A DNA stretch of 16,366 nt from Candidatus Zixiibacteriota bacterium (GCA_018816665.1 JAHIVM010000046.1:1-16366); one strand, 5' to 3'. Numbered from the stretch's first letter, positions 7,524 through 14,738 are shown. The notes: generated by a model not told the origin, from the sequence alone. Numbers and translations: made by a program.

Positions 7524-8324
7524 CTACTCCTGCTGTGTCAGAAAACGCCGTATCTCGTCGGCCAGACGTTCCGGCTGTTCGAAATGGACGTTGTGTCCTG
7601 CCTCGGCCAGTATAGCCAGTTCTCCCTGCGGACACAAGTGAGCCATGTCGGCGGCCAGTCGGCTGAACTTCCGATCCTTCTCGCCGGCCAGAAACAGGAT
7701 CGGCATGGCCAGTTCGGTCAGCCGGTTCCAGAGCGATGGTTGTGCACCGGTGCCCATATCGCGGAGCGAGCGGGCCAGGGCAAGTGGCTTCCCCCGGCGC
7801 CGTCGCCCGATCAGCGAGGCAAAACGGTCGCCCGTGCGATCCATAGTCGCAAACAGGGGTTGCCCATACCACATGTTGAGAAACAATTCGAAGCTTTGCT
7901 TTTCCAGGCTGTCGGCGAGCTGGTTGTCGCGACGGCATCGCTCAGTCCGTTCTTCAACGGTCTTGAGGCCCGGCGATGACGATTCTACCACCAGACGGCG
8001 AAACCGGTCGGGGAAATGAACGGCGAGATACAGCGCCAGCCGTCCGCCCATCGAGTAAGCGACCACATCGCAACTGTCCAGCCGAAGATGATCGAGCAGA
8101 CGAATAAGATGTTGCGCCGACGTGGCCATGGAGTAATCGGGAGCGGCGTCTTGCGGATGAGGCCCGTGACCGGGGAGATCAACCGTCAAGTGTGAAAACT
8201 GAGAGCCTATCCTCAGTGCGACATCGCTCCAATCCTCGCCGCAACCAAGGAAGCCGTGCAGGTACAGGACGGTAGTGGCGGCCGGATCGGAACAGGTGTA
8301 AGAAAAACTCAGAGGGATAGCCAT
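7524..8324 (-). CDS. menH: SHCHC synthase MenH (alpha/beta hydrolase)
   Basis: A 266-aa alpha/beta-hydrolase-fold lyase that eliminates pyruvate from SEPHCHC to give [15 protein letters not shown] (23-32) forms the oxyanion region and DLPGHG (49-54) the next conserved turn. The catalytic triad would be Ser91 in [10 protein letters not shown], Asp217 in GEKDRKF and His244 in EAGHNVHF. The nucleophile elbow is A-Y-S-M-G rather than the usual G-Y-S-x-G. The start is ATG at 8324, one base after the menD stop (TAAGATG), with a weak ribosome site, so it is probably coupled to menD. The frame extends upstream to 8417 inside menD, but that stretch reads as out-of-frame menD sequence and was dropped. 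Generic hydrolases share this fold; the position between menD and menB decides the call. Confidence 0.92.
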   Translation of the reverse strand: MAIPLSFSYTCSDPAATTVLYLHGFLGCGEDWSDVALRIGSQFSHLTVDLPGHGPHPQDAAPDYSMATSAQHLIRLLDHLRLDSCDVVAYSMGGRLALYLAVHFPDRFRRLVVESSSPGLKTVEERTERCRRDNQLADSLEKQSFELFLNMWYGQPLFATMDRTGDRFASLIGRRRRGKPLALARSLRDMGTGAQPSLWNRLTELAMPILFLAGEKDRKFSRLAADMAHLCPQGELAILAEAGHNVHFEQPERLADEIRRFLTQQE

Positions 8325-8325
8325 C

Positions 8326-10089
8326 TTACCGCTTTCGCCGGAGGGCCGGGTGTTGACGCCGCTCCACTTTCTTTTTGAGCGGCGGATTGGTGAAGCTGCG
8401 GTCAATGACAATCTCAACTATCCGCGACATCTCCGTATCAGGGAGGAGTCTCAGAGCGTCAACAAGTTCCTCGTTGGTGTTGATTCGATGATAAGGCAGG
8501 CCGAACATACCGGCGGCGTCCTCGAAATACAAACCGTGAGGCATGACGAAGTACTCCTCGCACAGTTCCGGAAAGCGTGATATCGGTAGTTGCTCAAAAA
8601 TCCCTCCACCGTCGTTGTTAACGATTATTATCGTGACCGGCGTGGGCAGTTTTGCGACCAGTGCGAGCGAATTGAGATCGTGCAGGGCGGCCGTGTCTCC
8701 AATCAGCAGCACGACGTGTTTGTTGAGGCCGGCCGCGTATCCGGCGGCGCTGGCAATGGTGCCGTCGATACCCGATGCTCCTCTGTTGGCGCCCACCCGG
8801 ATCACCCCGCAGCCGGTCAGGGCATTAGTGTCCATGCGACGGATCGGCATGCTGGAAGCGAGAAACAGGGCGGCATCGGGCGGCAGGTGCCGGGACAGCA
8901 GCACGGCCACGGCGATTTCATCCGGCGGTCCGCTCGGTACCGATATCTCACTGCCATCGCACCTTAGCGCGTGCTCAAACCACGCCCGCTGGTGCTCGAA
9001 GCTGCTCTCCGGCAGGGGTGAGAGCGACGGCAGAATCTGCCTGCAAAAGTCGGACACCCGCATCTCGTACCGGTCCGAGATCTCGTGTCCGGGATCAAGT
9101 CGGGCCGGTGAGTCTGCTACCCGCAGATACCTGGCCGGGGGACGATTAGCCAACCACTGGCTGGTTTCTTTGGCGGTGATTTGTCCACCCAGATGCAACA
9201 CCGTGTCCAGCCTCGGTGATGTCAGCGTTTCGTTCATCGTTTTAGACCGGAGGGCGAACGGCCGATTGAGACATTTCGAATCCGTCAATCGGAGACCCGA
9301 CATTATATCGGCAATGACCGGCCACTTCAGTGTATCGGCCAGTTCCCGGGCGGCGCTGATGTCTACTTCCCGTTCGAGCCGGCCCACGGCCAGGGCGCCG
9401 CGTTCAGTGGTGTTCAGTCGTTTGACCACGTCCGCGATCTGGGAATCGGAAAGCAAGGCATCAGATTGCTCGTAAATGGTGAACGGGGATTGACTGTTCT
9501 GCCAGCCCTTCAATGGTTCGAAGTAAGCTACGTGAACAGAGCCGTCGGGCAACGGTGCCAGCGGTTCCCGGAACGGTGTGTTCAGGTGTACCGGTCCGGA
9601 CGGCATGCGGGTTGCCCTGTATACCGCCTGATCTATGGTTGTCAGGACATACCGGGGATCAATGTCCGCCGACGGGCAGGGGAAGTCATGGTGCCAGCGC
9701 GGGTAGTCGGCGTAAATTCCCACCTGCCGGATGGTCTGGTTGGCGCCGGTGTCGCGCAGTTCGGGGGGGCGGTCGGCCGAAAGCACGATCAACGGCAGGT
9801 TGTCTATTGACGCTTCGATGACGGCGGGGTAGTTGTTGGCTACCGCCGTGCCTGACGTGCACAGCAGCGCCGTCGGCTCGCCGGTGGCCCGGGCGTGTCC
9901 CAGTGCAAAAAAGGCCGCCCCGCGCTCATCGAAATGCTTCACGTTGTCGATGAAGGGATGACCTGCAAAGGCGGCGGTCAAAGGTGTGCAGCGCGATCCC
10001 GGAGACAGAACGACGCAGGTAACGCCGCACCGATACAACTCCTCTACCATCAGGTCGGCCCACACGGAATTTATGTTGGCAGAACTCAT
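8326..10089 (-). CDS. menD: SEPHCHC synthase MenD (ThDP-dependent)
   Basis: A 587-aa thiamin-diphosphate enzyme that joins the 2-oxoglutarate-derived succinyl unit to isochorismate, the first committed step. N-terminal motif VLSPGSRCTPL (27-37), with the cofactor-activating Glu55 in DERGAAFFALG and LLCTSGTAVANNYPAV (75-90). The ThDP/Mg site in the C-terminal domain is the GDTAALHDLNSL (464-475) plus NNDGGGIF (491-498) pair. Length is normal for MenD. The ATG at 10089 overlaps the menF stop as ATGA, and GGGAG lies about 10 nt upstream. An in-frame extension to 10149 is inside menF and not needed. The C-terminus is unusually basic (KKKVERRQHPALRRKR), a tail not seen in the textbook enzymes I can recall. 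Confidence 0.96.
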   Translation of the reverse strand: MSSANINSVWADLMVEELYRCGVTCVVLSPGSRCTPLTAAFAGHPFIDNVKHFDERGAAFFALGHARATGEPTALLCTSGTAVANNYPAVIEASIDNLPLIVLSADRPPELRDTGANQTIRQVGIYADYPRWHHDFPCPSADIDPRYVLTTIDQAVYRATRMPSGPVHLNTPFREPLAPLPDGSVHVAYFEPLKGWQNSQSPFTIYEQSDALLSDSQIADVVKRLNTTERGALAVGRLEREVDISAARELADTLKWPVIADIMSGLRLTDSKCLNRPFALRSKTMNETLTSPRLDTVLHLGGQITAKETSQWLANRPPARYLRVADSPARLDPGHEISDRYEMRVSDFCRQILPSLSPLPESSFEHQRAWFEHALRCDGSEISVPSGPPDEIAVAVLLSRHLPPDAALFLASSMPIRRMDTNALTGCGVIRVGANRGASGIDGTIASAAGYAAGLNKHVVLLIGDTAALHDLNSLALVAKLPTPVTIIIVNNDGGGIFEQLPISRFPELCEEYFVMPHGLYFEDAAGMFGLPYHRINTNEELVDALRLLPDTEMSRIVEIVIDRSFTNPPLKKKVERRQHPALRRKR

Positions 10090-11477
10090 GAGACTTGCAC
10101 TCCCAAAGCCAACAGAAAGTGTGCGATTTTGTTTTCGATTTCCAGCCACTCGTCGCCGGCCCGCGAGCCTTTCACAATGCCTGCACCGGCGTACAGGGTC
10201 AGTTCCTCATCCCGCACCAGGCCAGAACGGATGGCGACTGCAAACTCGGCAGCATCGGCGCCGATCCAGCCCACCGGCCCGGCAAACCAGCCCCGATCGA
10301 AAGACTCGACCCGGCCCAGTTCGGCGCATGCCGCGGCCACGGGATATCCGGCCACGGCGGGCGTGGGGGGGAGCTGGCAAAGCAGTTCGGAGTCGCCTGC
10401 CCGATGATGCAGCTGACCGACAAAACGGCTGCGGAGATGCTGGACGCGGTGAAGTTTGACCACCTCGTATTCGTGGGTGACCTCGAGATGATCGCAAAGG
10501 CTGTCCAGCGTACCGGACACATTGTCGGCGACATACTTGTGCTCCCGACGCTCCTTCTCCGAGCCCAACAATTGCTTTTCCAGAGCCCGGTCCTGCTCGG
10601 TGGTCACTCCGCGGGGACGCGTGCCCGCGAGAGCCTCAGATCGGACGGTGTGCTGGTCGCGACGGTACAGCCGTTCGGGAGTGGTGCCAACAAACGCAAC
10701 GCCCTTCTCCGGCTGCAGGCCGAACAAAAAGCAGTTACGACCGGAGGGTCGCAGCCGGGACAGGAGCCGCCAGGGAGTCAGGGAGCCGGTGATCCGGAAA
10801 GCGGACTGTCGGGCCAGAACCAGCTTTTCGATACCGTCCCGCGTGAACCCGGAGACCGCGTTCCGGACATCATCCGTCCAACGGTCCCGATTCGGTATGT
10901 CCTGGCGGGTGCCTACTGAGAAGTCCTCGCCGTCCGGCGCGACCGGGTCAAATGACAGCTCGTCCACGGCATCGGCGAGTAACTCCGGAGTGCTCTGTGT
11001 CAGGTCTTTTTCGGTCAGGTTGCAGGCCAGACGATACCCGGAATCATCGCGCACAATCTCAAAGCGCGGCAGGACAAAACGGGCCATGCCAAACGGCTGC
11101 CATTTCGAACCAATGTCGTTGCTCTGTGTGTGAGGATCAAAACGCACGCCGCCGTAGTACCTCAGGTCGGGCTCTGTGTGCAGCAATTGCTCCTGCAGGG
11201 TCTCAAGCATGTTGAGCAACGGTTGACCGTCGGACAGGCTGAGTTCATCGGCCACGCCCACTCCTGCCGTTTCGAGGCTGTCGGATCGATTCCGCCAGTA
11301 AGTTTTGACGGCCGCGCTTTGGCGATCGAGCCAGGTCAGGAGGTCGAGTTCATCGATGTGAACGGCAACTCTCAGCAGGGGGCTATCGGACCCGATTCGG
11401 GAGAGGGCGTCGACAATTGCGGCTCGCAGTTTCGCCTGGGTTTTGGTACGTCCGGGGCTGCCGGCTACCGGAGTCAT
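10086..11477 (-). CDS. menF: Isochorismate synthase MenF
   Basis: A 463-aa chorismate-utilising enzyme that converts chorismate to isochorismate and commits it to menaquinone. The N-terminal half is variable. The catalytic half has KLVLARQSAF with Lys218, the water-activating base position that separates isochorismate synthases from anthranilate/ADC synthases; also LAGTRPRG (283-290), the acidic segment LLGSEKERREHKYVAD (303-318), QLPPTPAVAGYP (368-379), ESFDRGWFAGPVGWI (391-405), and LYAGAGIVKGSRAGDEWLEI (428-447), which supplies Mg ligands. ATG at 11477 overlaps the ubiE stop as ATGA, behind AGGGGG at 7 nt. The entC/dhbC siderophore enzyme belongs to the same family, but there is no siderophore gene here and the gene lies inside the men operon. 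Confidence 0.95.
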   Translation of the reverse strand: MTPVAGSPGRTKTQAKLRAAIVDALSRIGSDSPLLRVAVHIDELDLLTWLDRQSAAVKTYWRNRSDSLETAGVGVADELSLSDGQPLLNMLETLQEQLLHTEPDLRYYGGVRFDPHTQSNDIGSKWQPFGMARFVLPRFEIVRDDSGYRLACNLTEKDLTQSTPELLADAVDELSFDPVAPDGEDFSVGTRQDIPNRDRWTDDVRNAVSGFTRDGIEKLVLARQSAFRITGSLTPWRLLSRLRPSGRNCFLFGLQPEKGVAFVGTTPERLYRRDQHTVRSEALAGTRPRGVTTEQDRALEKQLLGSEKERREHKYVADNVSGTLDSLCDHLEVTHEYEVVKLHRVQHLRSRFVGQLHHRAGDSELLCQLPPTPAVAGYPVAAACAELGRVESFDRGWFAGPVGWIGADAAEFAVAIRSGLVRDEELTLYAGAGIVKGSRAGDEWLEIENKIAHFLLALGVQVS

Positions 11478-12253
11478 GGCCGATCCCCCTGATATATCGA
11501 GGCTACGCCCAGAGTGAGTTTGTTATCGGCAACATTGGTGAAACCGGTCTCTCTCATCAGTCGGCAAAACTCGTCGCCATAAGGAAAGGATTCAATGGTC
11601 TGGTTGAGATAGCGGTACGCGCCGTCCTCGCCCGATATGGCGCGTCCCAGGCGAGGGAGGATATGACGAAGGTACAGCAGGTAGAGACGCCGCATCAGGG
11701 TATTCGAGGGCAGCGAAAACTCCAGGATCAGGGCGCGGCCGCCGGGTTTGAGAACGCGGAACATTTCGGCCAGTGCTTCCCGTACATCGGACATATTGCG
11801 AATGCCGAAAGAAATCGTAACGGCATCGAAAGCATGATCGTTTTCCTCAATCTGCTGGGCGTCGCCCGTGCGCAGTTGCAGTTTGTCGCTCAGGCCGCGA
11901 TCGGAGATTTTTTTGCGGCCGATATCGAGCATGCGATCCGCCATGTCTATGCCCACGCCGTCGGCCACCCGCTGACAGTCGTAGAGAGACAGCAATTGAT
12001 CGCCGGTGCCGGTGGCGAGATCCAGGACACGCAGGTTTTCGCCGTCGGGCAGTAGGTCAGCCAGCTGCCGTCGCCACTTCACATCGCGATTCGCCGACAG
12101 CATATGATTGAGAAAGTCATATCGCCGCGCAATCCGGTCAAACATCAGCCAGACCTCGTGTCGTGATGGACCGGGGGTTGTTTGTGGTCTGGGGGAGTGA
12201 TTGTGGCTATTCATATTTCCGGGACCTGTGCCTTTTCCTGCGGCAGCCTCCAT
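11474..12253 (-). CDS. ubiE: Demethylmenaquinone methyltransferase (UbiE/MenG)
   Basis: A 259-aa class I SAM-dependent methyltransferase that performs the last step, C-methylation of demethylmenaquinone. SAM motif I is VLDLATGTGDQ (76-86). The UbiE-specific N-terminal segment RYDFLNHMLSANRDVKW (44-60) is present, and so are ISFGIRNMSD (147-156) and RVLKPGGRALILEFS (166-180). It is the first gene of the men operon. ATG at 12253 has AGG about 8 nt upstream; a second ATG at 12214 (residue 14) with AGG 10 nt upstream is an equally reasonable start. The first 30 residues are low-complexity Gly/Pro/His and poorly conserved, so the true N-terminus is uncertain. Bacteria that make ubiquinone use the same protein for both quinones; here the context points to menaquinone only. 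Confidence 0.94.
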   Translation of the reverse strand: MEAAAGKGTGPGNMNSHNHSPRPQTTPGPSRHEVWLMFDRIARRYDFLNHMLSANRDVKWRRQLADLLPDGENLRVLDLATGTGDQLLSLYDCQRVADGVGIDMADRMLDIGRKKISDRGLSDKLQLRTGDAQQIEENDHAFDAVTISFGIRNMSDVREALAEMFRVLKPGGRALILEFSLPSNTLMRRLYLLYLRHILPRLGRAISGEDGAYRYLNQTIESFPYGDEFCRLMRETGFTNVADNKLTLGVASIYQGDRP

Positions 12254-12271
12254 ACCTCTAACCTGCGGGGT

Positions 12272-12312
12272 ACGAACCCGGTTTCCGGCAACCTGTCACC
12301 GGCGCGGTTCGT
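12272..12312 (-). repeat. Inverted repeat in the men operon leader
   Basis: ACGAACC (12272-12278) is repeated inverted as GGTTCGT (12306-12312), 7 bp perfect with a 27-nt gap, spanning most of the predicted leader. It could fold in RNA or act as an operator. It is short, so chance is possible. Confidence 0.25.
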
Positions 12313-12317
12313 GGGGC

Positions 12318-12346
12318 AATATAGGTGAGTTTGGTGAAGCATACAA
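12318..12346 (-). promoter_or_regulatory. Probable promoter of the men operon
   Basis: On the minus strand: -35 TTGTAT (12341-12346), 17-nt spacer, -10 TATATT (12318-12323, 5 of 6 consensus). Transcription would start near 12311, giving a leader of about 58 nt to the ubiE ATG. It sits just downstream of the terminator of the preceding operon, so the men genes probably have independent transcription. Confidence 0.55.
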
Positions 12347-12370
12347 GCATGACGGGCAAGTGCAGGGGAC

Positions 12371-12401
12371 AAGAAAAAAGCTCCCGAAAAACGGGAGCTT
12401 T
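12371..12401 (-). terminator. Intrinsic terminator of the PATAN/zinc-ribbon operon
   Basis: A 10-bp perfect stem (12377-12386 with 12392-12401), loop of five T on the minus strand, followed on that strand by TTTTTTCTT (T-rich 12371-12379). It lies 26 nt after the zinc-ribbon gene stop and before the men promoter, so it insulates the two operons. Confidence 0.9.
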
Positions 12402-12426
12402 GGAATCTGCGATCAGGTGGAGGGAC

Positions 12427-12615
12427 TCAGGCGTAAACCTCGTTCTCGTTGCACTTGCAGACGGGAATGCTGTTGGTGCGGAATTTCCACGATCCGACAT
12501 CGCTTTTAACCGCTTTTACCTGCTTGACGTAACTTACTTCACCTTTGCAGACGGGGCAGACCGATCCGGCGCCTTTGGCGACCGTCTTATCGAGAAACGT
12601 CTGCTTCTTTGCCAT
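12427..12615 (-). CDS. Small zinc-ribbon-like protein, function unknown
   Basis: A 62-aa basic protein with two paired-cysteine knuckles: CPVC (Cys20, Cys23) and CKC (Cys53, Cys55), separated by a lysine-rich stretch VSYVKQVKAVKSD. This would bind one zinc ion in a compact ribbon. The second knuckle is CxC rather than the usual CxxC. The N-terminus MAKKQTFLDKTVAKG is basic, so nucleic-acid or protein binding is possible but not shown. The start is ATG at 12615, with GAGGAGGT 8 nt upstream; the open frame extends a further six codons to 12633 but without such a site. It overlaps the 3' end of the TPR-like gene by 29 nt, and a terminator follows, so it is the last gene of its operon. No family was recognised. 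Confidence 0.82.
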   Translation of the reverse strand: MAKKQTFLDKTVAKGAGSVCPVCKGEVSYVKQVKAVKSDVGSWKFRTNSIPVCKCNENEVYA

Positions 12616-12838
12616 CTGAGAATACCTCCTCAATCACCAACGTGTCATCGCCTCCGGACACCGATAACTCACCCTTGACTGCCAACAGCAGCCGGGTAGT
12701 GTCGCGAAGGACGGCGAATTCTTTGTTCTGCTCAAAGTAATCGGCGGCTCGATCAAAATACCCAACCGCCTCCTGATACCGTTTGTTCCTTAGCGCCTGC
12801 AGGGCCAGACAGTAGGATTTCTCTGCCGCATTCAGCAT
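12587..12838 (-). CDS. Small TPR-like protein
   Basis: An 83-aa protein whose first 36 residues fit one tetratricopeptide-type helical hairpin (A-x-x-x-Y-x-x-A-x-x-x-L then Y-x-E-A-V-x-Y-F-D-R-A-A). A second helix pair follows up to about residue 55, then an acidic C-terminal tail (GGDDTLVIEEVFSDGKEADV). It probably acts as a protein-protein adaptor. The ATG at 12838 overlaps the preceding gene's stop by 7 nt (ATGCTGA) and has only a weak GGTGG site, so it is probably translated by coupling. Its own end overlaps the zinc-ribbon gene by 29 nt. The role is unknown; TPR assignment is from the residue pattern alone. Confidence 0.75.
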   Translation of the reverse strand: MLNAAEKSYCLALQALRNKRYQEAVGYFDRAADYFEQNKEFAVLRDTTRLLLAVKGELSVSGGDDTLVIEEVFSDGKEADVSR

Positions 12839-13512
12839 GACCCACCGTGGCCTTTCTGCAGCCGTTCGGCTTCCTTAAGCTGCGAAACATACGGCTCCAC
12901 TTTGTAGCCGTTTTGTTTGAGGTAATATATGATGAGTGCCGACAAATGCAAGGCCTCTTTATTGCCCTGATTACCCGCCGACAACAGGGCGTCATCAAGG
13001 GCCGACATCAGGTGTTTTTTGTTGCCGCTGCAGTCGGCAAAGAGGTTGGTGATTTTCTCTAAGGTATTGGCAAACTTGGCGATAGTGGGCTCGCGGTGGT
13101 CCGTTTTTTCTTCCGTGCCGCGCCTCAAAACCAGTCTGGAGGCTGTTTCGGAGTCCGGTCGGGAAGGTCTTCCGGCGCCCGTCCAGCGATCTATTTCGCC
13201 AGCGACCTTCCGGGTGGCCGGCGACGAACTCGCTCCGGCAGGGATGCCCCGACGGATTTCGTCCAGGATACCGTTGACTCGCCTGCGCTCCGCCGGACGC
13301 AACATCCGGTCATCCAACCAGCGATTGTGAGTGGCAAACCAGCTGCCGACTGAGTCGGTGACATCATTGCCGCCCTGCATCTCGCGGGCGATATCATCAA
13401 GCCGGTTGATGCCGTCGAGGACGCCTATCCTCTCGGCCTTCAACGCCACCGCCCTGTCCAAAAACGACTCAAGCATGTGCTCGAGCTTCTTCAGCGTGTC
13501 AGTTCGGCTCAC
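12832..13512 (-). CDS. Helical protein of unknown function
   Basis: A 226-aa soluble protein with no signal peptide, membrane segment or recognised domain. Residues 1-91 are predicted helical with a heptad-like Leu pattern (MSRTDTLKKLEHMLESFLDR, then GVLDGINRLDDIAREM). Residues 92-141 are a polar, Ser/Arg/Thr-rich linker, and 142-221 are again helical (KFANTLEKITNLFADC, LHLSALIIYYLKQNGY). This two-helical-domain layout suggests a scaffold or regulatory partner. The start is GTG at 13512, overlapping the PATAN gene stop as GTGA, with GGGGAG 5 nt upstream. It lies between the PATAN and TPR-like genes in a coupled operon, so its product probably works with them. No function can be assigned from the sequence. 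Confidence 0.85.
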   Translation of the reverse strand: MSRTDTLKKLEHMLESFLDRAVALKAERIGVLDGINRLDDIAREMQGGNDVTDSVGSWFATHNRWLDDRMLRPAERRRVNGILDEIRRGIPAGASSSPATRKVAGEIDRWTGAGRPSRPDSETASRLVLRRGTEEKTDHREPTIAKFANTLEKITNLFADCSGNKKHLMSALDDALLSAGNQGNKEALHLSALIIYYLKQNGYKVEPYVSQLKEAERLQKGHGGSC

Positions 13513-14384
13513 TCGCGCTCCCCAGCCAGCACGGTCTTCAGGTTGCTGCGATCAACAGTCCGGGGAACCGCCTCGGCCTTGTCGGTCAGGTAGCCCTCCA
13601 GCAGCGATCCCAGACGATTGACCATGGCTTCCAGCTGCGAGCCATCGGTCTGTTCCAGAGGTTTCCGCTCGGTCTTGGTGATTATCCCCGCCAGCTTGAG
13701 TTGCGCCAGACGGTTAAGTGACTCCTCACGACCGAGAGGACCAAGGTCGCAAATCTGATTGAGTGATCGCTTGCCGTCGACCAGCGCCATGACGTTCCAT
13801 TCCGAGGCTTTCATTTCCACCGCCCGGGTCCGTCCCGCCTGCGAGGCGGATATCGAGTAGACGGCATCGAGCGACGGCAGTGTTTCGGCCACCAGATTTT
13901 GCTCGTCAAGGCGACGAAGGCCTTCGAGGATCACATTCTCAACCGACAGCTTGACCGTAATCTCCTCGTCGGTCGGGAACTGGTCCTCGTAAAACTTGAA
14001 CGATCCCGACTGCCATGACATCAACGAGTACAGGAGTTCATTAATCTGGTCGGTGACCACGGCCACCAGGTCGGCGCGATCAATAAAGCCCTTGTTTACG
14101 AGAATCTCGCCGAGGCGTTTGGTGTTGTCAGTACGCGCCTGGGCCGTGACCGCTTCATCAAGCTGTTGCCCGTTGATTTTACCGCGTTCGCGGAGCAGTT
14201 GTCCCAGGTGGTAGGTCTGACGGGGACCGTAGCCGTACGTGATATCGCCGGCATCGAAATAGATCATCACAATCGAATCGTCCCGCTGAATACCCAGGGT
14301 GCCGGACTTGCGACCGGCCGCGATGAGCTGCATTATCTCCGGGAGCGTAAACTTTTCGATGTTTCCCTGTAGATCCAAGTCCAT
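13509..14384 (-). CDS. PATAN (DUF4388) domain protein with MshE-N-like and winged-helix-like regions
   Basis: A 291-aa cytoplasmic protein. Residues 1-60 fit a PATAN/DUF4388 domain (MDLDLQGNIEKFTLPEIMQL, then GRKSGTLGI and IYFDAGDITY). Residues 60-130 read like a type II secretion/MshE N-terminal module (HLGQLLRERGKINGQQLDEA, then RLGEILVNKGFIDRADL). About 195-238 looks like a small winged-helix (WNVMALVDGKRSLNQI, then LAQLKLAGII), and a Glu/Lys-rich tail follows. Proteins with PATAN domains occur near signalling, gliding and type IV pilus regulation, so a regulatory role is inferred. ATG at 14384 was chosen because it begins the conserved domain and follows GGGGAG at 3 nt; GTG at 14462 and ATG at 14399 lack ribosome sites. 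It is the first gene of a four-gene operon. Confidence 0.85.
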   Translation of the reverse strand: MDLDLQGNIEKFTLPEIMQLIAAGRKSGTLGIQRDDSIVMIYFDAGDITYGYGPRQTYHLGQLLRERGKINGQQLDEAVTAQARTDNTKRLGEILVNKGFIDRADLVAVVTDQINELLYSLMSWQSGSFKFYEDQFPTDEEITVKLSVENVILEGLRRLDEQNLVAETLPSLDAVYSISASQAGRTRAVEMKASEWNVMALVDGKRSLNQICDLGPLGREESLNRLAQLKLAGIITKTERKPLEQTDGSQLEAMVNRLGSLLEGYLTDKAEAVPRTVDRSNLKTVLAGERE

Positions 14385-14527
14385 GTTCTCCCCATGCATT
14401 TTAAGGCGGACAGTATCGAGTTGTTCGTGTATCTGTAAGGCAGCCAAATGATTGTCTGCCACGCTATATCAGAATTCTTTCAACTATATATGGCCAAACA
14501 AGATACCAGACTAATGTATCAGACGAT

Positions 14528-14556
14528 AACATACTATGCGGTCCCGAGTCTGTCAA
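14528..14556 (-). promoter_or_regulatory. Sigma70-type promoter of the PATAN operon
   Basis: On the minus strand: -35 TTGACA perfect (14551-14556), 17-nt spacer, -10 TATGTT (14528-14533, 4 of 6). The transcript would start near 14520, leaving a leader of about 135 nt before the ATG at 14384, long enough for RNA-level control, although no known riboswitch fold was seen. Confidence 0.65.
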
Positions 14557-14571
14557 CACACAAATCACCAG

Positions 14572-14580
14572 ATATGCACA
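14572..14580 (+). promoter_or_regulatory. DnaA-box-like site
   Basis: ATATGCACA matches the DnaA box TTATNCACA at 8 of 9 positions. It lies 16 nt from the -35 box of the PATAN operon. It is a weak call alone but is paired with the site at 14613-14621. Confidence 0.25.
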
Positions 14581-14594
14581 TTATACGAATCGCC

Positions 14595-14617
14595 CCACAA
14601 AATGTCGCTTTTTGTGG
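14595..14617. repeat. Palindrome with 8-bp arms
   Basis: CCACAAAA (14595-14602) and TTTTGTGG (14610-14617) form a perfect 8-bp inverted repeat around a 7-nt centre. It lies in the divergent PATAN/recX region, away from any gene end, so an operator or hairpin is likelier than a terminator. Its right arm overlaps the DnaA-box-like site. Confidence 0.4.
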
Positions 14618-14621
14618 ATAA
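14613..14621 (-). promoter_or_regulatory. Perfect DnaA-box-like 9-mer
   Basis: TTATCCACA on the minus strand equals the consensus DnaA box. A single perfect 9-mer can occur by chance in AT-rich DNA, but a second near-match lies 32 nt away in the opposite orientation. No gene of an origin region (dnaA, dnaN, gidA, parAB) is nearby. Confidence 0.35.
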
Positions 14622-14732
14622 TGCAGTATGATATGGTACTTTTGCGCTTCGCCATTGAAGGGCCATTGCCACCCGTGCGGCAGTAATTGTGCTCCCGTCA
14701 GGTTTTTGTTTTCCCGGGGGGATAGTGGTCCG

Positions 14733-14738
14733 TATACT
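14733..14738 (+). promoter_or_regulatory. Probable -10 box of recX
   Basis: TATACT (5 of 6 consensus) about 29 nt before the recX ATG. No good -35 box lies 16-18 nt upstream, so the site is tentative. The resulting leader would be about 20 nt. Confidence 0.35.

Noticed and set aside
8543..9475. 310-codon plus-strand open frame opposite menD
   Set aside because: Low-complexity Ser/Arg composition; long antisense frames are expected in high-GC DNA, and menD is unambiguous.
10095..10919. Plus-strand open frame opposite menF
   Set aside because: Antisense to a clearly conserved isochorismate synthase; no start site and no motif.
14572..14621. Replication origin at the DnaA-box-like sites
   Set aside because: Only two boxes and no dnaA, dnaN, rep or partition gene near; kept only as possible regulatory sites.
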